From: Scenedesmus sp. ARA3 | Lineage: Eukaryota; Chlorophyta; Chlorophyceae; Sphaeropleales; Scenedesmaceae | Length of the DNA: 24,067 nt | Assembly (NCBI GenBank): GCA_004335835.1 | Contig: RWJK01001077.1 | Span: 3,926-27,992, forward strand | Reading direction: 5' to 3' | In this document: piece after piece, positions 1 through 11,372 of the stretch | Numbering within the stretch: the stretch's first letter is position 1 | Layout: every line of letters begins with the position of its first letter | The notes under the pieces: model-generated | What the model saw: the letters and a program-made list of their open reading frames with translations, nothing else | Told to the model about the DNA's origin: nothing | The model's database searches: none | Translations under genes and position numbers: made by a program

Positions 1-60
<60 letters not shown>
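1..60. repeat. (CTG)20 trinucleotide tract at the window edge
   Basis: This is an uninterrupted CTG/CAG tract of 60 bp that continues off the left edge. Read on the minus strand, in the frame of the gene over it, it encodes poly-Ser (AGC) after ...FADSG. Confidence 0.95.
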
Positions 61-61
<1 letters not shown>

Positions 62-591
62 GGAGTCAGCGAAGTTGTTGTTGTTGTTCGTGCTGTTGGG
101 GGGTGCGAGTGCTGCCAGGGCTGCACGGGCCACCATGTCTTCCAGGCGCTCATAGTAGGGCCTGCAATGTGGGGCACAAAGTGTCAGGCAGATCAGTAGT
201 AGTTGATTGCAGGCGGCAGCACTTCTGCTAAACAGCGGGTGGCAAACTTGCAGACAAAACAACAGGCTGCCGTGATCATACATACATGGCTGAAGCCTTG
301 AGGCCAAGCCAAGAAATGAAAAGCCCGCACCACAGAACAGCCGCGGACCTGTGGTCAAGCTGGGGCTGGAAGATGTTGGTGATGAGCAGCGCGCAGCGCG
401 TTAGGTCAGCAGCACCGCCTGGCTCATGGAACATGGCCACCTCCTGCCTGTAGCGCTCCAGGTGGCCCAGCCTGGCCACTGCCAGCAGCAGCTCGGCAGA
501 GAAAGGGGCATAGGGCAGAGGTATGTGGCTGTTGTCTGCTGAGCTGGCGGCATCATTTGGTAGGGAGGCGCGGATGATGCTGCGCAGCAGC
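1..591 (-). CDS. Unrecognised protein, two internal exons, 3' end outside the window
   Basis: Two exons are supported: 591..349 (acceptor TGCAG, donor AG|GTCCGC) and 161..1 (acceptor TTGCAG). They join in phase as AG|G, giving ...QLDHR|PYYERLEDMV.... The first exon is rich in Leu and Ala and looks helical (SAELLLAVARLGHLERY, then ADLTRCALLITNIF). The second passes through PYYERLEDMVARAALAAL and an Asn run into poly-Ser encoded by the (CTG)n tract at the window edge. The Leu-rich helices resemble the repeats of organellar RNA-binding families such as FASTK/RAP proteins, but I see no diagnostic motif and assign no function. The exon at 591 starts in phase 2, so at least one upstream exon must lie at higher coordinates; I could not identify it with confidence in 592-2384. 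Neither the start nor the stop codon is seen. Confidence 0.6.
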
Positions 592-2384
592 CTGCAGGAC
601 ATCAGCAGGCATGTCGAGGCAGGCAGTTGTGACCAAGGACGCGCTGTATGCTGTTAGCTGCCAACAAATATTATGGATAATGTGCACATAATTAATTCTC
701 TGTTGCGTTGCATATGCATGCATGCACGGAGAGGCCAAGCAGGAATGTTGGTGCTGCTGTACCATTGAGTTGACAAGCCAGCTGCAGTAGACATCTGAAA
801 GCGGTCTATCGCTTGTAGCGCACCTAGAACGATTGTTTAAACTGGCTGATGTCAGAGATCTCACGAACTTCTCGTTGTTGGCAGCGCCAGGTCTCCTCAA
901 ACTGGTCACCGGGGCTCGCACGCAGTTTGCTCGTATGCATGCAAAGGCGATGTGAGGCCGCCTGCTGATAACGTGATTGCTATTGATACCTGTGGGTAGC
1001 GTAGCACTATTCATTGCCAAATTGAGGGCAACAGGCCGCTAGGATAGCAGTGCTGAGATCGTAACTTGACTCTGCTGGCCTGGCAACAGACGTACAGTAA
1101 AGGCAAGACTCCCGATCTGGACGAATAACCTTTCAGCAATTTCATCAACATATATGAGTTGCCCAGCTGGTAAGTAACACTGTTATGCGAAAAACCCTCA
1201 CCACAGTCTGACAGGAACCGATGCGGAAGTTCCTTTTAGGGGACCATTCACTGCTGTTAAGACAGCGGAACAGTCTTTAATAACAGAAGTCAATTGCACA
1301 TATATTTGGCGCACCCCTAGTGCACAGCGGGCCTTTGAAGCTCAGCAAAGTGCAAGCACAACCGCACAATTTTCTGCAAATTCCTGACACTGGCTACTTG
1401 AGCCAACTTGTACTCGGCCGGGAAGATCAAGTAGGTACGCTATGATTATTCTGCCGCATTCTCGAAGCAAAGTGTACACTGTGATACCGCTCGTAACATC
1501 ACTAACTCACAAAGTCACTTTGTAACTGCTAGAGGGTCTAGTATAAACCGCATCAAGTGCAGGACATGTAGAGGAAGGCATAAGCGCTTGTAGCAATATG
1601 TAATTTACATAAGCGCTTGTAGCAATATGTAATTTACATAAATGGGGTATGATTTGGCCGATCACACGTGTTGTGAATGTATATGCATGGCATGCCTGGA
1701 AAGCATGTCATGACCATGTGCATTCTTGTAGCTGCAGGTGTGTCCACATGGCAAAAGGCAGAGCACACCACGGCATCAAACCGAGCAAATGCTGCACTAA
1801 CATACAACCGGTGGTACCAGGCACAACAGCCAATCATTGAAATGTGCCTCAATCAATGCAGTGTACGCCAATGCACAAGACACAATACATGTTGACTAAT
1901 ACTTGGGGTGTATGTAGCAGCCCACCAGTTAGCCCAGTTGCAGTTGATGTGTTGCGCTGCCAGCTTGCCAGCCTGGCAGCCCTCAGCGCTCTACATCCAT
2001 GTGCAATAGGCATGCAAATCTAGGCCAGAATGCTGCAGACGACTGCAGCACCAATTCGTCGGAACCGCATGCAGACAAGCACCATCTATAGCTGCATGCT
2101 CTTGACCCACAAGGGAGTCAGCGCAAACCACTTGTTCATCCTAGTAAGGATTAGACGTACTACACCTGGCTGCACCCACAGACAGCTCCTTCGCTGCTGC
2201 AAGTTGCACCCATCCAAACTGATCATGCTGCATCATCCCAAGATGGCAGCTGCCATTGCCGCTGGCAGTCACTACCAACGCCTACAATACAACCCAACAC
2301 TGAAAGGATGGCGCAACACAGTGGAAGCGGGCATCAGCTGCTGCCATAACAGTTCCTCAGCGGCAGCTTCAACACACAGCCCGC
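592..2384. other. About 1.8 kb with no assigned exon
   Basis: Base composition is more balanced here than in the flanking genes. The stretch must hold upstream exon(s) of the minus-strand gene ending at position 1, and the 3' UTR of ferritin. The only clear structure is the 29-bp tandem repeat at 1579-1636. Open frames on both strands lack splice sites or protein-like composition that would support them. Confidence 0.5.
1579..1642. repeat. 29-bp perfect tandem repeat, two copies plus a partial third
   Basis: The unit starts CATAAGCGCTTGTAG and ends TATGTAATTTA. Copies are 1579-1607 and 1608-1636, followed by a partial third copy (CATAA). Each unit junction reads ATGTAATTTACAT, a near-palindrome with TGTAA on the plus strand and TGTAA on the minus strand (TTACA at 1605-1609 and 1634-1638). 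TGTAA is the usual chlorophyte poly(A) signal, and no closer TTACA was found downstream of the ferritin stop, so these may be the ferritin polyadenylation signals, implying a 3' UTR of about 0.75 kb. Confidence 0.8.
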
Positions 2385-4793
2385 TCACGCCACCAGGCCT
2401 GCAGCCACGTCAGCCGCCAGCTTGCGGTCAAACTCCCACACGCCCAGGCCCTTGCCCACACGGCGCAGCTGGCTCACAAACTCTGCCACCTGCTTCACAC
2501 TCTTCACCTGCAGCAGGAGGATAACAACACAGCAGCAGCGGCGGTGAGGTCGGTTGAGTTGACACTTACAGTGACCGCTGGCTGCGTCCATCAGGCATGA
2601 TCAGCTCATGCCATCGCGCAAGACGCAGAACTGCCAACGCATTCCTGACAGGTCATGCACTAAAGTGTCAACAGCCGCCTTGAAGCATACAACCAGCAGC
2701 AGCAGCAGCAGCAGCAGCAGCCGCAGCCCGCCGTCGCACCTGTGGCGCCAGCAGCGTGCCCTCGATGAAGTCGCACATCTGCGCGTCGTTGGCGTCGCTG
2801 GCCACGTCGTGCAGCTCGCGCAGCTTCTGGAAGTTGAGCTTCTCCAGTGACAGCGCCAGCTCCATCGCGTACAGCGCGTCACCCTGCGCATTCACAAGAA
2901 AACAAGCGCAGAAAAAGCGGAGAAGAGGAGTCGTTCAGGGTTGTTCATAATTGTTGTTCGAAACAGTTGAAGAGAGTGCAACACAGCAGTGTCAGGCAAA
3001 GCACGCACAAAGCAGCAGAAGACAGGCTCTTGGCTGCCCAAAAGCAGAGAGCACACTTCACACGCACGCAGAATGAGGACTCGTTGCGGTGCTTGTGAAA
3101 AGACAGCACACAAGCATCACGCTGGTCAACAGTGACCCTGCCAGAGCTCCTGACGCTGCACACTCAGCACACACGGTGAGTCGTCACCTGATGACTCATC
3201 GAATTATATGGACCCACAACACAAGTTACAGCACAAGAAGAGGCAGCACATGTGTGCTACCGAAGTCTAGTGTGTCCTGCACAGGCTGCGATTGCAGGCA
3301 CTGCAGGCACCCTTCCTGCGCACCCCAACACCCACATCCACCAACACACCAACATCAGCCCCCCTCACAATCACCACCCACCCATGCAGCCTCAACATAC
3401 GTATCAACAACAAACAAGTCGCAGCACAGCGCCGCAGGTTGAACACGCACATTTTCCGCGTGGTTGAAGTCCACCTCGGGCTGGATGATGCTGGCCAGCC
3501 AAACGCGGGGGCTTATCGCCGGCGAGTGCATATACAGCACGTAATGACTCACAGTCGTGGTGCCTCCACACAGTGACGGCCCAGCACAGCTCACTTAACA
3601 CAAATGTGCCGCCTGCGCGCCGATGTCCAGACATGCCCTGCACAGCCTAACACAAACTTCACGCCGCCGACAGCAACAACCACCATGCACCACCCAGGTA
3701 ACCTCAACAATCATCAACATCCCCACCCCGCCCCTGCCCGCACCTTCTCCGCGTGGTTGAAGTCCACCTCAGGCTGGATGATGCTGGCCAGCCGCACGCG
3801 CCCGCCGCGCACGTTCTGGTACTCCATCAGCAGCTCCGCGTGCTCGCGCTCCTCCTCGGACGCGGCCTTGAAGAAGGAGGCCATGCCCGGCAGGCCCACG
3901 TTGTCGCGGTCAAAGTAGGCGTACAGCGAGTGGTACACGTACGACACGTTGTACTCGATGCTGCGCGGGGGGGAGGAGAGATGTACAGTGGAGCGGAGAG
4001 GACAAGGGTGATGTTGAGAAGGGAGTAGCGAGCGGGCAAGTACGGGACATAGCAGCTGCCAGCAGCGAATAAGCGTGATCTCCATGCGCCTTACTGCAGC
4101 AGCAAGCGTGCAAGAGATAGAGCCACAGGCAGCTGCACACGCTGTCAAGCGCTAACTCTTGGCAGCTGTACGTTGCAAATGACAGTTGTTGCCCTTGGTC
4201 ATCCTGTGCTCTTGCTGCTATGGCTGCTGCTGCTGCCGCCACTCACTTGATCTGCTCGTTGATGGCTGCCTCGCAGACGTCCACAAAGTTGACGCGCGCA
4301 AAGGACTGCACCTGCGCGTTGGTCTTGTCCACAACTGCCAGCTCACTCTGCACCTGTGGCCACAAACACACACAGGAACACACAGAAACACATCAGTGAC
4401 GAATTAAAAAAAAATCATAGAAGCCAAAAGGGCACAGCCATGCACCTGGGTCCATGCGTGCTGCTGCTCACTTCGCCTGCCATGCAAAACTGTCCCCATG
4501 CATGCACAACATGCGCAGGACAACCACACTCATGCAGCATCAGTGTATCGATATCTGCTACATAATTGCAAGTGTCTTGTGCAGCGGCAGCAGCCACTCA
4601 CTGCTGAGAAGGGCTGGAACACCACGCCAGACAGCTGCACCTCCTCCTGTGCTGCCTGCACCCTGACCCTGCGGCTTGACTGGCTGCTGGGCGTCAGGCA
4701 GAGCACAGACAGCCACAAAAGTAAAAAAAGATGTCGCTGTGAATGCTGGCGGTGAATGAGTCACCTCTTCATGCTGACTGCTGTACCTGCCAT
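2385..4793 (-). CDS. FER: Ferritin, chloroplast-type iron-storage ferroxidase
   Basis: Ferritin assembles as a 24-mer shell, oxidises Fe(II) to Fe(III) and stores it; plant and algal forms act in the plastid. Exons on the minus strand are 4793..4765, 4686..4602, 4353..4247, 3960..3744, 2883..2740 and 2507..2385. Lengths sum to 705 nt (234 aa plus TGA). The N-terminus MAGTAVSMK... followed by RRVRVQAA looks like a short chloroplast transit peptide, then GVVFQPF as in plant ferritins. Ferroxidase residues are all present by alignment to human H chain: E76, Y83, E111, H114, E160, Q194. Core motifs include [31 protein letters not shown] and [13 protein letters not shown]. Uncertain points: an in-frame upstream ATG at 4832..4830 would add 13 aa; the exon at 4353 could start at 4347, and the exon at 4686 could start at 4683, both in frame. 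The 860-nt fourth intron holds a pseudo-exon copy at 3446-3507. Confidence 0.93.
2694..2720. repeat. (CAG)9 tract in ferritin intron 5
   Basis: A pure CAG run (CTG on the coding strand) about 18 nt inside intron 5 from its donor at 2739. Intronic, not translated in the model. Confidence 0.9.
3446..3507 (-). pseudogene. Partial duplicate of ferritin exon 4 inside intron 4
   Basis: Positions 3446-3500 match 3739-3793 (end of ferritin exon 4 plus its donor) at 52 of 55 bases, and weaker similarity continues to 3507. Read on the minus strand it keeps [15 protein letters not shown] followed by Asn instead of Lys, then a donor GTGCGT. No pyrimidine-rich acceptor precedes it. Sequence beyond the donor is not similar to intron 4 next to the parent exon, so only the exon end and splice site were copied. 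It is probably a non-functional remnant. Confidence 0.85.
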
Positions 4794-4832
4794 TGCTACC
4801 CTACTGCTGCTGTCTCGGAACTGCGATCCCAT

Positions 4833-5468
4833 TGGCTTGACCGTGCGGTCCCCAGCGATGCTGGTACTCCATTCATTGCAAGGTGAAACCTGTGCGGTCC
4901 GTGACGCACAGTCTGCTTGCATCATTGCTCAAGCAGACGTCGCAGTCACAGCCTGTGCGTGGCACACACCCACCTGGCACAGCGCACCATCCTGCCTGCG
5001 CCAGTGGCAGCAGTCTGACGAGCTGAGAGGGTCTTGTTTGCGAGCATCATGCCGATGTGTTGAGAACAGCACAAAAAGTGGGATCACTGATCAGCTGAAC
5101 GTGGCACGCCGACGGCCAGTGAAGCACTGTAAGTACTTGTTGTGTGGAGTGCTTGCAAGTAACACGTCGCGTTGCAGATGATCAAGGCCTGCCGCCTACA
5201 ACAGGACTGTCCAGGGTACGGACGCTGGTTTTGGTTTGAAACATAAGCTGTCGTCACTGATACTGCCTGTCAATGCATTATTTCGTTTGATATTGAACTT
5301 GAATGCATTCAGTTCGGGATACGGCGGTGTGAGGACGGGCTGTAGCATGATTTCGGTGGCAGCACCTGGTGGCAAGCACCAAACTCGCCCGCTGGTTGGC
5401 ATACGTGTTCTGCGTCAGCACAAATATCATTAAACGGTCAAGGCGTCCTCACAGATACGGTCGCAGTG
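4833..5468. promoter_or_regulatory. Ferritin upstream region and 3' flank of the mTERF-like gene
   Basis: About 640 bp between the ferritin 5' end and the stop codon of the next minus-strand gene. It must contain the ferritin promoter and the 3' UTR of the upstream gene. I see no clear TATA box, no confident iron-response element and no TTACA-type poly(A) signal. No additional gene is evident. Confidence 0.4.
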
Positions 5469-8400
5469 TTACACCGAAGCAACCATAGCTGGCTCTTTCC
5501 AGCCAGGCAGCAGCGCCTGTGGCCGCTGCTGCAGCAGCTGCAGAGTGTTGTTTGCAACAGGCTGCTGGCTCAGCAGCACGTTGCCCTGCTTCCTGACAAT
5601 GCTCGAGTCCAGCAGCAGCACTTGCAGCGCCCCAGGCTCTGTCAACCTCTTCTTCAACTGCGCTGTTGGCATCTTCAGGACCCCTGACAACACCCTGATG
5701 CAGTTGTACACCTGCACCTCTGTCAACCACAGCACAGCAGGGCACTGCAACAGCAGCGGCCACAAGCATACGGGACTGATTGCTAGCAGCTTGGAGAGCT
5801 GCATCAGCTGGCTGGCTATGAAGCCAGGCGGCTGAGTCAGCAGGCGCGGCTCAAGCACTGCTGCTGCTTGCAGCTGCACCAGCAGCTGGCTGTAGCTGAT
5901 AGTGTTGCCCGCATCTGGCTGCTGCTGCTGCTGCTGCTGTGGCTGCTGCTGCTGTGGCCACATGGTTGCTGGGTTCATGCTGCCTGGTGTCCGCCGCTGC
6001 AGCTCATCTTCCTGCAGAACATCGAGCAGCTGTTGGCAGAGGGCTTGCAGCCGCAGCCCCAAACCACCCCCAGCAGCTGCTACTGCTGCTGCTGCTGCTG
6101 CAGCCTCTATGGAGTCCTGGTCAACAGCAGTAGCAGCAGGCACTGCAGCCAGAACCAGCAGAGCAGGTGCCTGCACCACCAGCTGCTGCAGCGCTGGAAG
6201 CTGCTGCACTTGGGGACTGCCAAAGCTGCTGCTGCTGCTGCTGCTCCACCACTGGCATGATTCTGCTGCACGGTCAAGTGCCTGCGCTGCAATGTACCTG
6301 CCTGTCGGCAGCTGCTCAGCCTGACTCAGCTGCTGAAGCTGCTGGGACTGCCTGCGCCTCCCGCCGTGCTTCCGGCCCTGCTTCTGTTGCTGCTCTGGAG
6401 AGCGCAGCAGCTGCAGCAAATGCTGCTGGTACTGCTGCCGTTTGGCAGCGGCCCCGCCAGCACACAGCCAGCTGCACGAAAGCGCCTCAGCAGCAGCTGC
6501 TGCAGCTGCACCTTGGCTGCTGGCCAGCTGCAGCAGCTCAGGAGTGTCTAGCACCGCATGCTGCACTAGACTGCTTGGCAGCTGCAGGGCCCGCGGCAGC
6601 TCCTGCAGCTGCTGCTGCAGCAACAGCATGGGGCTGCTGCCAGCTGGCTGCTCCGGACCTTGCTGTCCCTGCTGCTGCTGCTGTGCCTCCTGCTGCCCCT
6701 GGCTCCTGGCAGGCATCACACTGCTGCTGTTGCTGTCCCTGAGCTCTGGCAGCAGCAAGGCAGGCTGCCACAGCAGCAGCGGCAGCACTGCTGCAGGGCT
6801 GGCAGGTGCGCTGCTGCTGCTGCCCATCAAGCTGCACAGTGCTGCCAGCTGCTGCTGCATGCCCTGCAGTGGGGCTGTGAGCATCGGGGGGCAGCTGCCT
6901 AGCAGCTTGAGGGCTGTCACGGTGCAGCAGCTGAGCATCAAGGCAAGCTCCTCGGCCCTGCAGCACACAGGCACAGAAGAGCAGCAGGTAGCAAGGGTGA
7001 GCGATAAGCAGCATACACAGTTCCTCATTCACTACCATGTGTTCTTGCGCGGCGTGTGACAGCAGGATGCTGACACAGCACGCCAGCGCAGCACTATCAT
7101 ATACACATGCAAGCACGACTTGTAAGCTAGGCATCAGCCAGCTGCAGCACCACAGCCACGCAGCTGCCAACCACACTGCTACAGCAGCGCCAACTTGCCT
7201 AGCCTACTGCACCACCACCCTAAGACAGCATGACAGCATGCCGTTTCAAACTGCCGCAAAAATCCTGCTGCAAAATTACAGCGTGCCGATTCAAAAGCCT
7301 GTCAACAGCGGCTCACCAGGGCCCCAGCTGCCTGCTGTCCATCAGCCACAGCTGCGGCTGCTGAGCCATCAGCAGCACCGCACGCCGCCTGTCCAGCCTC
7401 GCAACACGCGCCAGCAGCCCCAGCCGGCTCTCAACTGTCACCGGGTGCACAAAAGCCAGCCGCCGGAACGCCAGCAGCTGCTGCAGCAGCTGCGGCAGCG
7501 GCAGGGATGTGGCGTAGGCCAGGCCGTGCAGGCGCTGCGCAACGCTGAGCGTCATTAGTGTGAGCAGGCCTGGGATTGCGGTGTACAGCTGCCAGGCGGC
7601 AGATGGAGGCAGCGCGGGCAGCACAGCTGCGAGAGCCTCGCAGCGCTCGTTCACTGCGATTTGGAGCAGCAGCGCGGCAGCAGCGACAGCAGCGAAGGGA
7701 GTGCATTGAGGGAGTGCAGTGATGCTCCAGGTGTCATGCGCGCAGCAGAGGTGCTGACGCTGCTCCAAAGCCGGAGGTGAAGCCACCGAGCAAGCAGTCA
7801 TTGCCACAGACAGATGCTCTGCCCCTACCCCTGCTCCTGCTGCAATTGCTTCTGCTGAGCGTTGCTCCCACACCTACAACTGCATCCACACTACATCAAC
7901 ATGCAAGCAACCGCAGCAACCTCAACATCATGCCGAATCAATATATGCTCAAGCACTTACGGATGGTGCGCTGGAAGTCCAGGCTGAGCTTCAAAAAGGT
8001 GTCAGGCGCAGGCAGCGAGTCATCTAACGGAAAGCCGCCGCGCCTGCTAGGCCGCTGCCGCGCCGCATTCAGCTCGCGCTGCTTGCGGTACAGCCGCACA
8101 TCGCTGTCACTAAAGTGGGGTCCGTACAGCTGCTCGAGGTTTTGCAGCAGCGCGTCGCGCTTGGCCCTGCGGCTGAATGCGTACTCTGGCGTGTCGGGGC
8201 GCAGCGGTGGCAGCTCGTCTGCGGCACAGTGCGGCAGGGTTGTTGCACGCAGGGGCAGGCAGAGAAGGTTTGAGGCGGTATGACCCGTTGTTGTGTACTG
8301 ATGAATGGCTGGAGGGGCCCTCCTAGTGGCCTGGCATAAGCACCGCTTGACTCATGCACTTGGCACAAGATGCTACCATTGACTAGGTGCTTGCATTACA

Positions 8401-8739
8401 AGTCTGGGCTAGTACCAGGATGCTGCAGCAGTGCGCAGCATGCTGTGTCGCAGCAGCAGCAGCAGCAGCCAGCTCACTTTCGGGGAAGCGCAGCGCCCTG
8501 CGGAAGCTCCTCGCTTCCTGGTCATCATCACGCCTCTGCTGCTGCTGCTCATACACCAGAAGTCCAGATTCGTCTCTTCTACTCCTGCTGCTCCTGCTGC
8601 TCTGCTGCGGCTGTCTGCTGGGTTGCTGTGGCTGCCCTGTACGCTTGTTGCTGCCGCGGCCTGCAGCAGCTGCTGCTCCTCTGCTGCTGCCGCTGCTGCC
8701 AGCAGAGCCTCTGCCAGCATGTGGCTTGGCATTAGACAT
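5469..8739 (-). CDS. mTERF-like helical-repeat protein with large low-complexity inserts
   Basis: mTERF proteins bind nucleic acid in mitochondria or chloroplasts and affect transcription, splicing or translation. Exons are 8739..8478, 8218..7961, 7653..7317 and 6957..5469. Phases 1, 1 and 2 are respected, for example ACC ATC C|TG AAC, and the total is 2346 nt (781 aa plus stop). The family call rests on recurrent proline-headed Leu-rich units about 35 residues apart: AIPGLLTL, AQQPQLWLM, GSCPPMLTA, LWQPALLLP, then VQAPALLVL, QCPAVLWL, QRPQALLPG. These resemble the mTERF motif, but there is no single invariant residue to confirm it; an OPR-like or other alpha-solenoid is the alternative. Long Gln, Ala and Ser runs (CAG tracts) interrupt the repeats. 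The N-terminus is Ser/Arg/Gln-rich. An in-frame ATG at 8772 would add 11 aa, and I cannot say which start is used. Confidence 0.7.
8451..8469. repeat. CAG tract just inside the mTERF-like intron 1 donor
   Basis: The donor GTGAGC lies at 8477-8472 on the minus strand, and the tract, (CTG)n on the coding strand, begins 8 nt after its first base. Confidence 0.85.
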
Positions 8740-9211
8740 AGCTAAAGCACAAATCCCATGGTAATTGCGCACAATGCACTGTTGCAGGGTACTCCGTGTG
8801 AACGCTGGGAGGGGTTTGTCTGTGATGTGGATTTCACCCTGCGACGATGCAACGACGCATGTAGACGACTACCGGTACAGCTGTTTCAGGTGCTTCAGAG
8901 TTTTTGCAGCGTTTCGTGTGGCCTGGTGCAACGGCTGAATCGCAAACGACATAACACAGGAACAACCCTGGTGGTTTCGGGTGGTGAAAGTGTTGCCTTG
9001 CTTGATGGCTTGCTGTGCTGAATTGCTCAGATGTTGAAAGTGAAGTTGCTCATGTTCCCTGGGGTTGGCTCTGCCTGACACTGGCCACAAATATTGACAC
9101 GCCACAGCAGCATTAGCAGCAGCAGCAGCAGCAGCAGTGGCAGCAGCACAAGTTAGAAGTGTCTCTCCAGCTCCATAGGTCCCTAGAAATATATGCAAAA
9201 GCTGCATTGCA
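8740..9211. promoter_or_regulatory. 472-bp divergent intergenic region with a CAG tract
   Basis: This separates the start codons of the mTERF-like gene (minus) and the SCI1-like gene (plus), so it must hold both promoters and 5' UTRs. An AT-richer patch (GAAATATATGC) lies about 20 bp upstream of the plus-strand ATG. A GCA repeat occupies about 9115-9137. No further gene is supported. Confidence 0.5.
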
Positions 9212-11335
9212 ATGGGCACCAAAGAGAAGAGGCGAAGCAGATCCCGCAGCAGGTCCCCAAGCAGTGACAGCAGTGAGTGCTGCTGCAGCACAAGGAGCCT
9301 CTTTTAAACTTCAAAGCGGCACTTGCAGCTCTTTGAAGTTCTGGGACGTCATTAACTGGCTGCTGTATGCTGGGCAGGTCCTGAACGGAAGCACAAGAAG
9401 GAGAAGAAGCACAGCAAGCACAAGCACAAGCACAAGAAGGTGGGACAGCAGGGAGTGACGTGCCTGACAGCTGCAGCAACAGCTGGGCCTGCCTGGCTTG
9501 CTTGCTTGAACACGCTTTGCACCTACAAAGTGATTGCAGCAGCTAAGTATAAGCTCATTTACAAGGCCCACTGCCCTGTTCACCCCTACCATAACAAATT
9601 CAAACAGCATGTTTCCTGCACCCGTTATGCTGCAGCACAAGAAGCACAGCTCGCCAGACGTTGATGATGAGAAGCTCCGAGCAGCAAAGGCATTCCTAGA
9701 ACAGCACCTCAAGCAGGCAGGCGGCGGCGACACAGCAGCAGCAGCAGCAGCAGCTGGTGGCAGCAAGGATAGAGACAAGGAGCGCAGCAAAGAGAAGAAG
9801 GAGAAGGCTGCTGGCTCGCTGCCTCCTGGGGTGCCGCTGCTGACGCCCGACGACTACTTTGAGCGTGCAGCAGAGTTCACCGCCTGGCTGCAGGAGATAA
9901 AGCACCAGTACTTCAACGGTGAGGGGATGAGGAATGTCTGGCAGAACTGCTGCGCCTGGCAGGCCAGCTGGCTGTACTGCTGGAGGTGCAGCGCAGGAAG
10001 GGTGGCATGCGGCGATTAACTATGCAGCAGCAACATGCCTAAACCTAATGCAGCAATTCAAACAACAATAACAACATGCCTTCCGTCTGTGCGCCTGCTG
10101 CTCCTGCGTGTTCTTCTCACGCAGAGCTGACCACGGAGGAGAGCCACGCAATGTTCAAGCAGTTTGCAGAGGCGTGGAACCTGGGCCGGCTGCCGCTGCG
10201 CTTCTACCAGGGCCTGGCAGCAGCGCCGCTGAAGCGCACCACACACAACTGGGGCATCAAGGCCAGGCCCAGCGGGGCAGGTGCTGCAGGCGGCAGCGTT
10301 TCTGCTGCTGCTGGGGCCAAACTGGGCATGGCAGCGTTCCTGCAAGACCAAAAGCAGCAGTGAGTGGGCCTGAGGCTTGCTTTTTTGCTGGCTGGCTGGC
10401 TGGCTGGCTGGCTTATACTTTGAAAGCAGCATCTGCAGCAACTCTGTGCTGATGGTCCATGGCCGCTTGTTGCGGCAGCGCATGCAGTGTTTACTAGAGT
10501 GGGCTTGCAGCTCAATAGCTGTGACGGCTGCTGCAGCAGGGGAATCCTACCTGCTGTGCTCTTGCAAGCCCATCGCCGATGCCCTTCTATGTGCTGCTGC
10601 TGCTGCGCATCCATGCACACCCGCCTGTCTCCTCGCGTGCCCCTCCTGCCAGGCACACCGAGTCGCGTGTTGCTGCGCGGGCTGGCGAGGCTGCTGACAG
10701 GCGCAGCTGGCGGCGTGAGCAGAAGGAGGCACTGGATGACCTGCTGCCCAAAGCCACAGGGGGCTCGCATGAGGCGCGGGTGAGCGCCCAAACTACATAT
10801 ATTGAAGCAGTCTGCAGCGCATACTGCAGCAGCTGCGATGCACAGTGTTCACACAGCTAGGTTCGACTGGCAGAGCAGTGCAGGACGAGGTGTGAGGCCG
10901 CAGTCTGTGCGCATCAATGCGGGTGCAGGCGCTTTGGTGTGTCAGCGGCTGTGTGTTGCATCAGCGAGGCACTGGATGACCTGCTGCCCAAAGCCACAGG
11001 GGGCTCGCATGAGGCGCGGGTGAGCAACGCGATAGACTAAGCACATGTGCAAGCAGCCGGCAGTACTTAAGCATACAGCAGCAGCTGCAGTGCACAGTGT
11101 TGCGCTGCTGAAGCAATGACTTTGCAGGAAGGGTTGGATGGGTGGTGCATTGCAGGAGGAGGCTTGAGGCAGTAGCGCTGTTTGGGGATGGCTGCCGGCC
11201 CGTGTGTAGGCAACTTGACTTGGCAGTGGCTGTGGCTGTGCGTTGCTTCAGTGAGGCGCTTTTTGGGGGTGCACTGTTTAGCGCAGCAGGTGTGTTCTGG
11301 TGTGTATTTGCTGCCCCACAGCTGCTGGTGTGAAC

Positions 11336-11372
<37 letters not shown>

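Noticed and set aside
553..1020. 155-codon minus-strand open frame, and a shorter ATG frame around 830-920
   Set aside because: The real exon at 591..349 uses a different frame with good splice sites; composition upstream is not convincing.
1202..1250. Possible upstream exon of the left-edge gene (donor TG|GTGAGG at 1202)
   Set aside because: The phase would fit, but the exon limits and protein sequence are too weak to annotate.
2030..2524. 164-codon plus-strand open frame
   Set aside because: It overlaps the ferritin last exon antisense, has no family resemblance, and the ferritin reading is unambiguous.
5868..7059. Several long plus-strand frames rich in Cys, Leu and Ala
   Set aside because: They are the antisense of CAG-rich coding sequence in the mTERF-like gene; such repeats are open in all frames.
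10855..10875. tRNA B-box-like GGTTCGACTGG
   Set aside because: It lacks the terminal CC and no matching A box or cloverleaf was seen; it lies in an intron of the SCI1-like gene.
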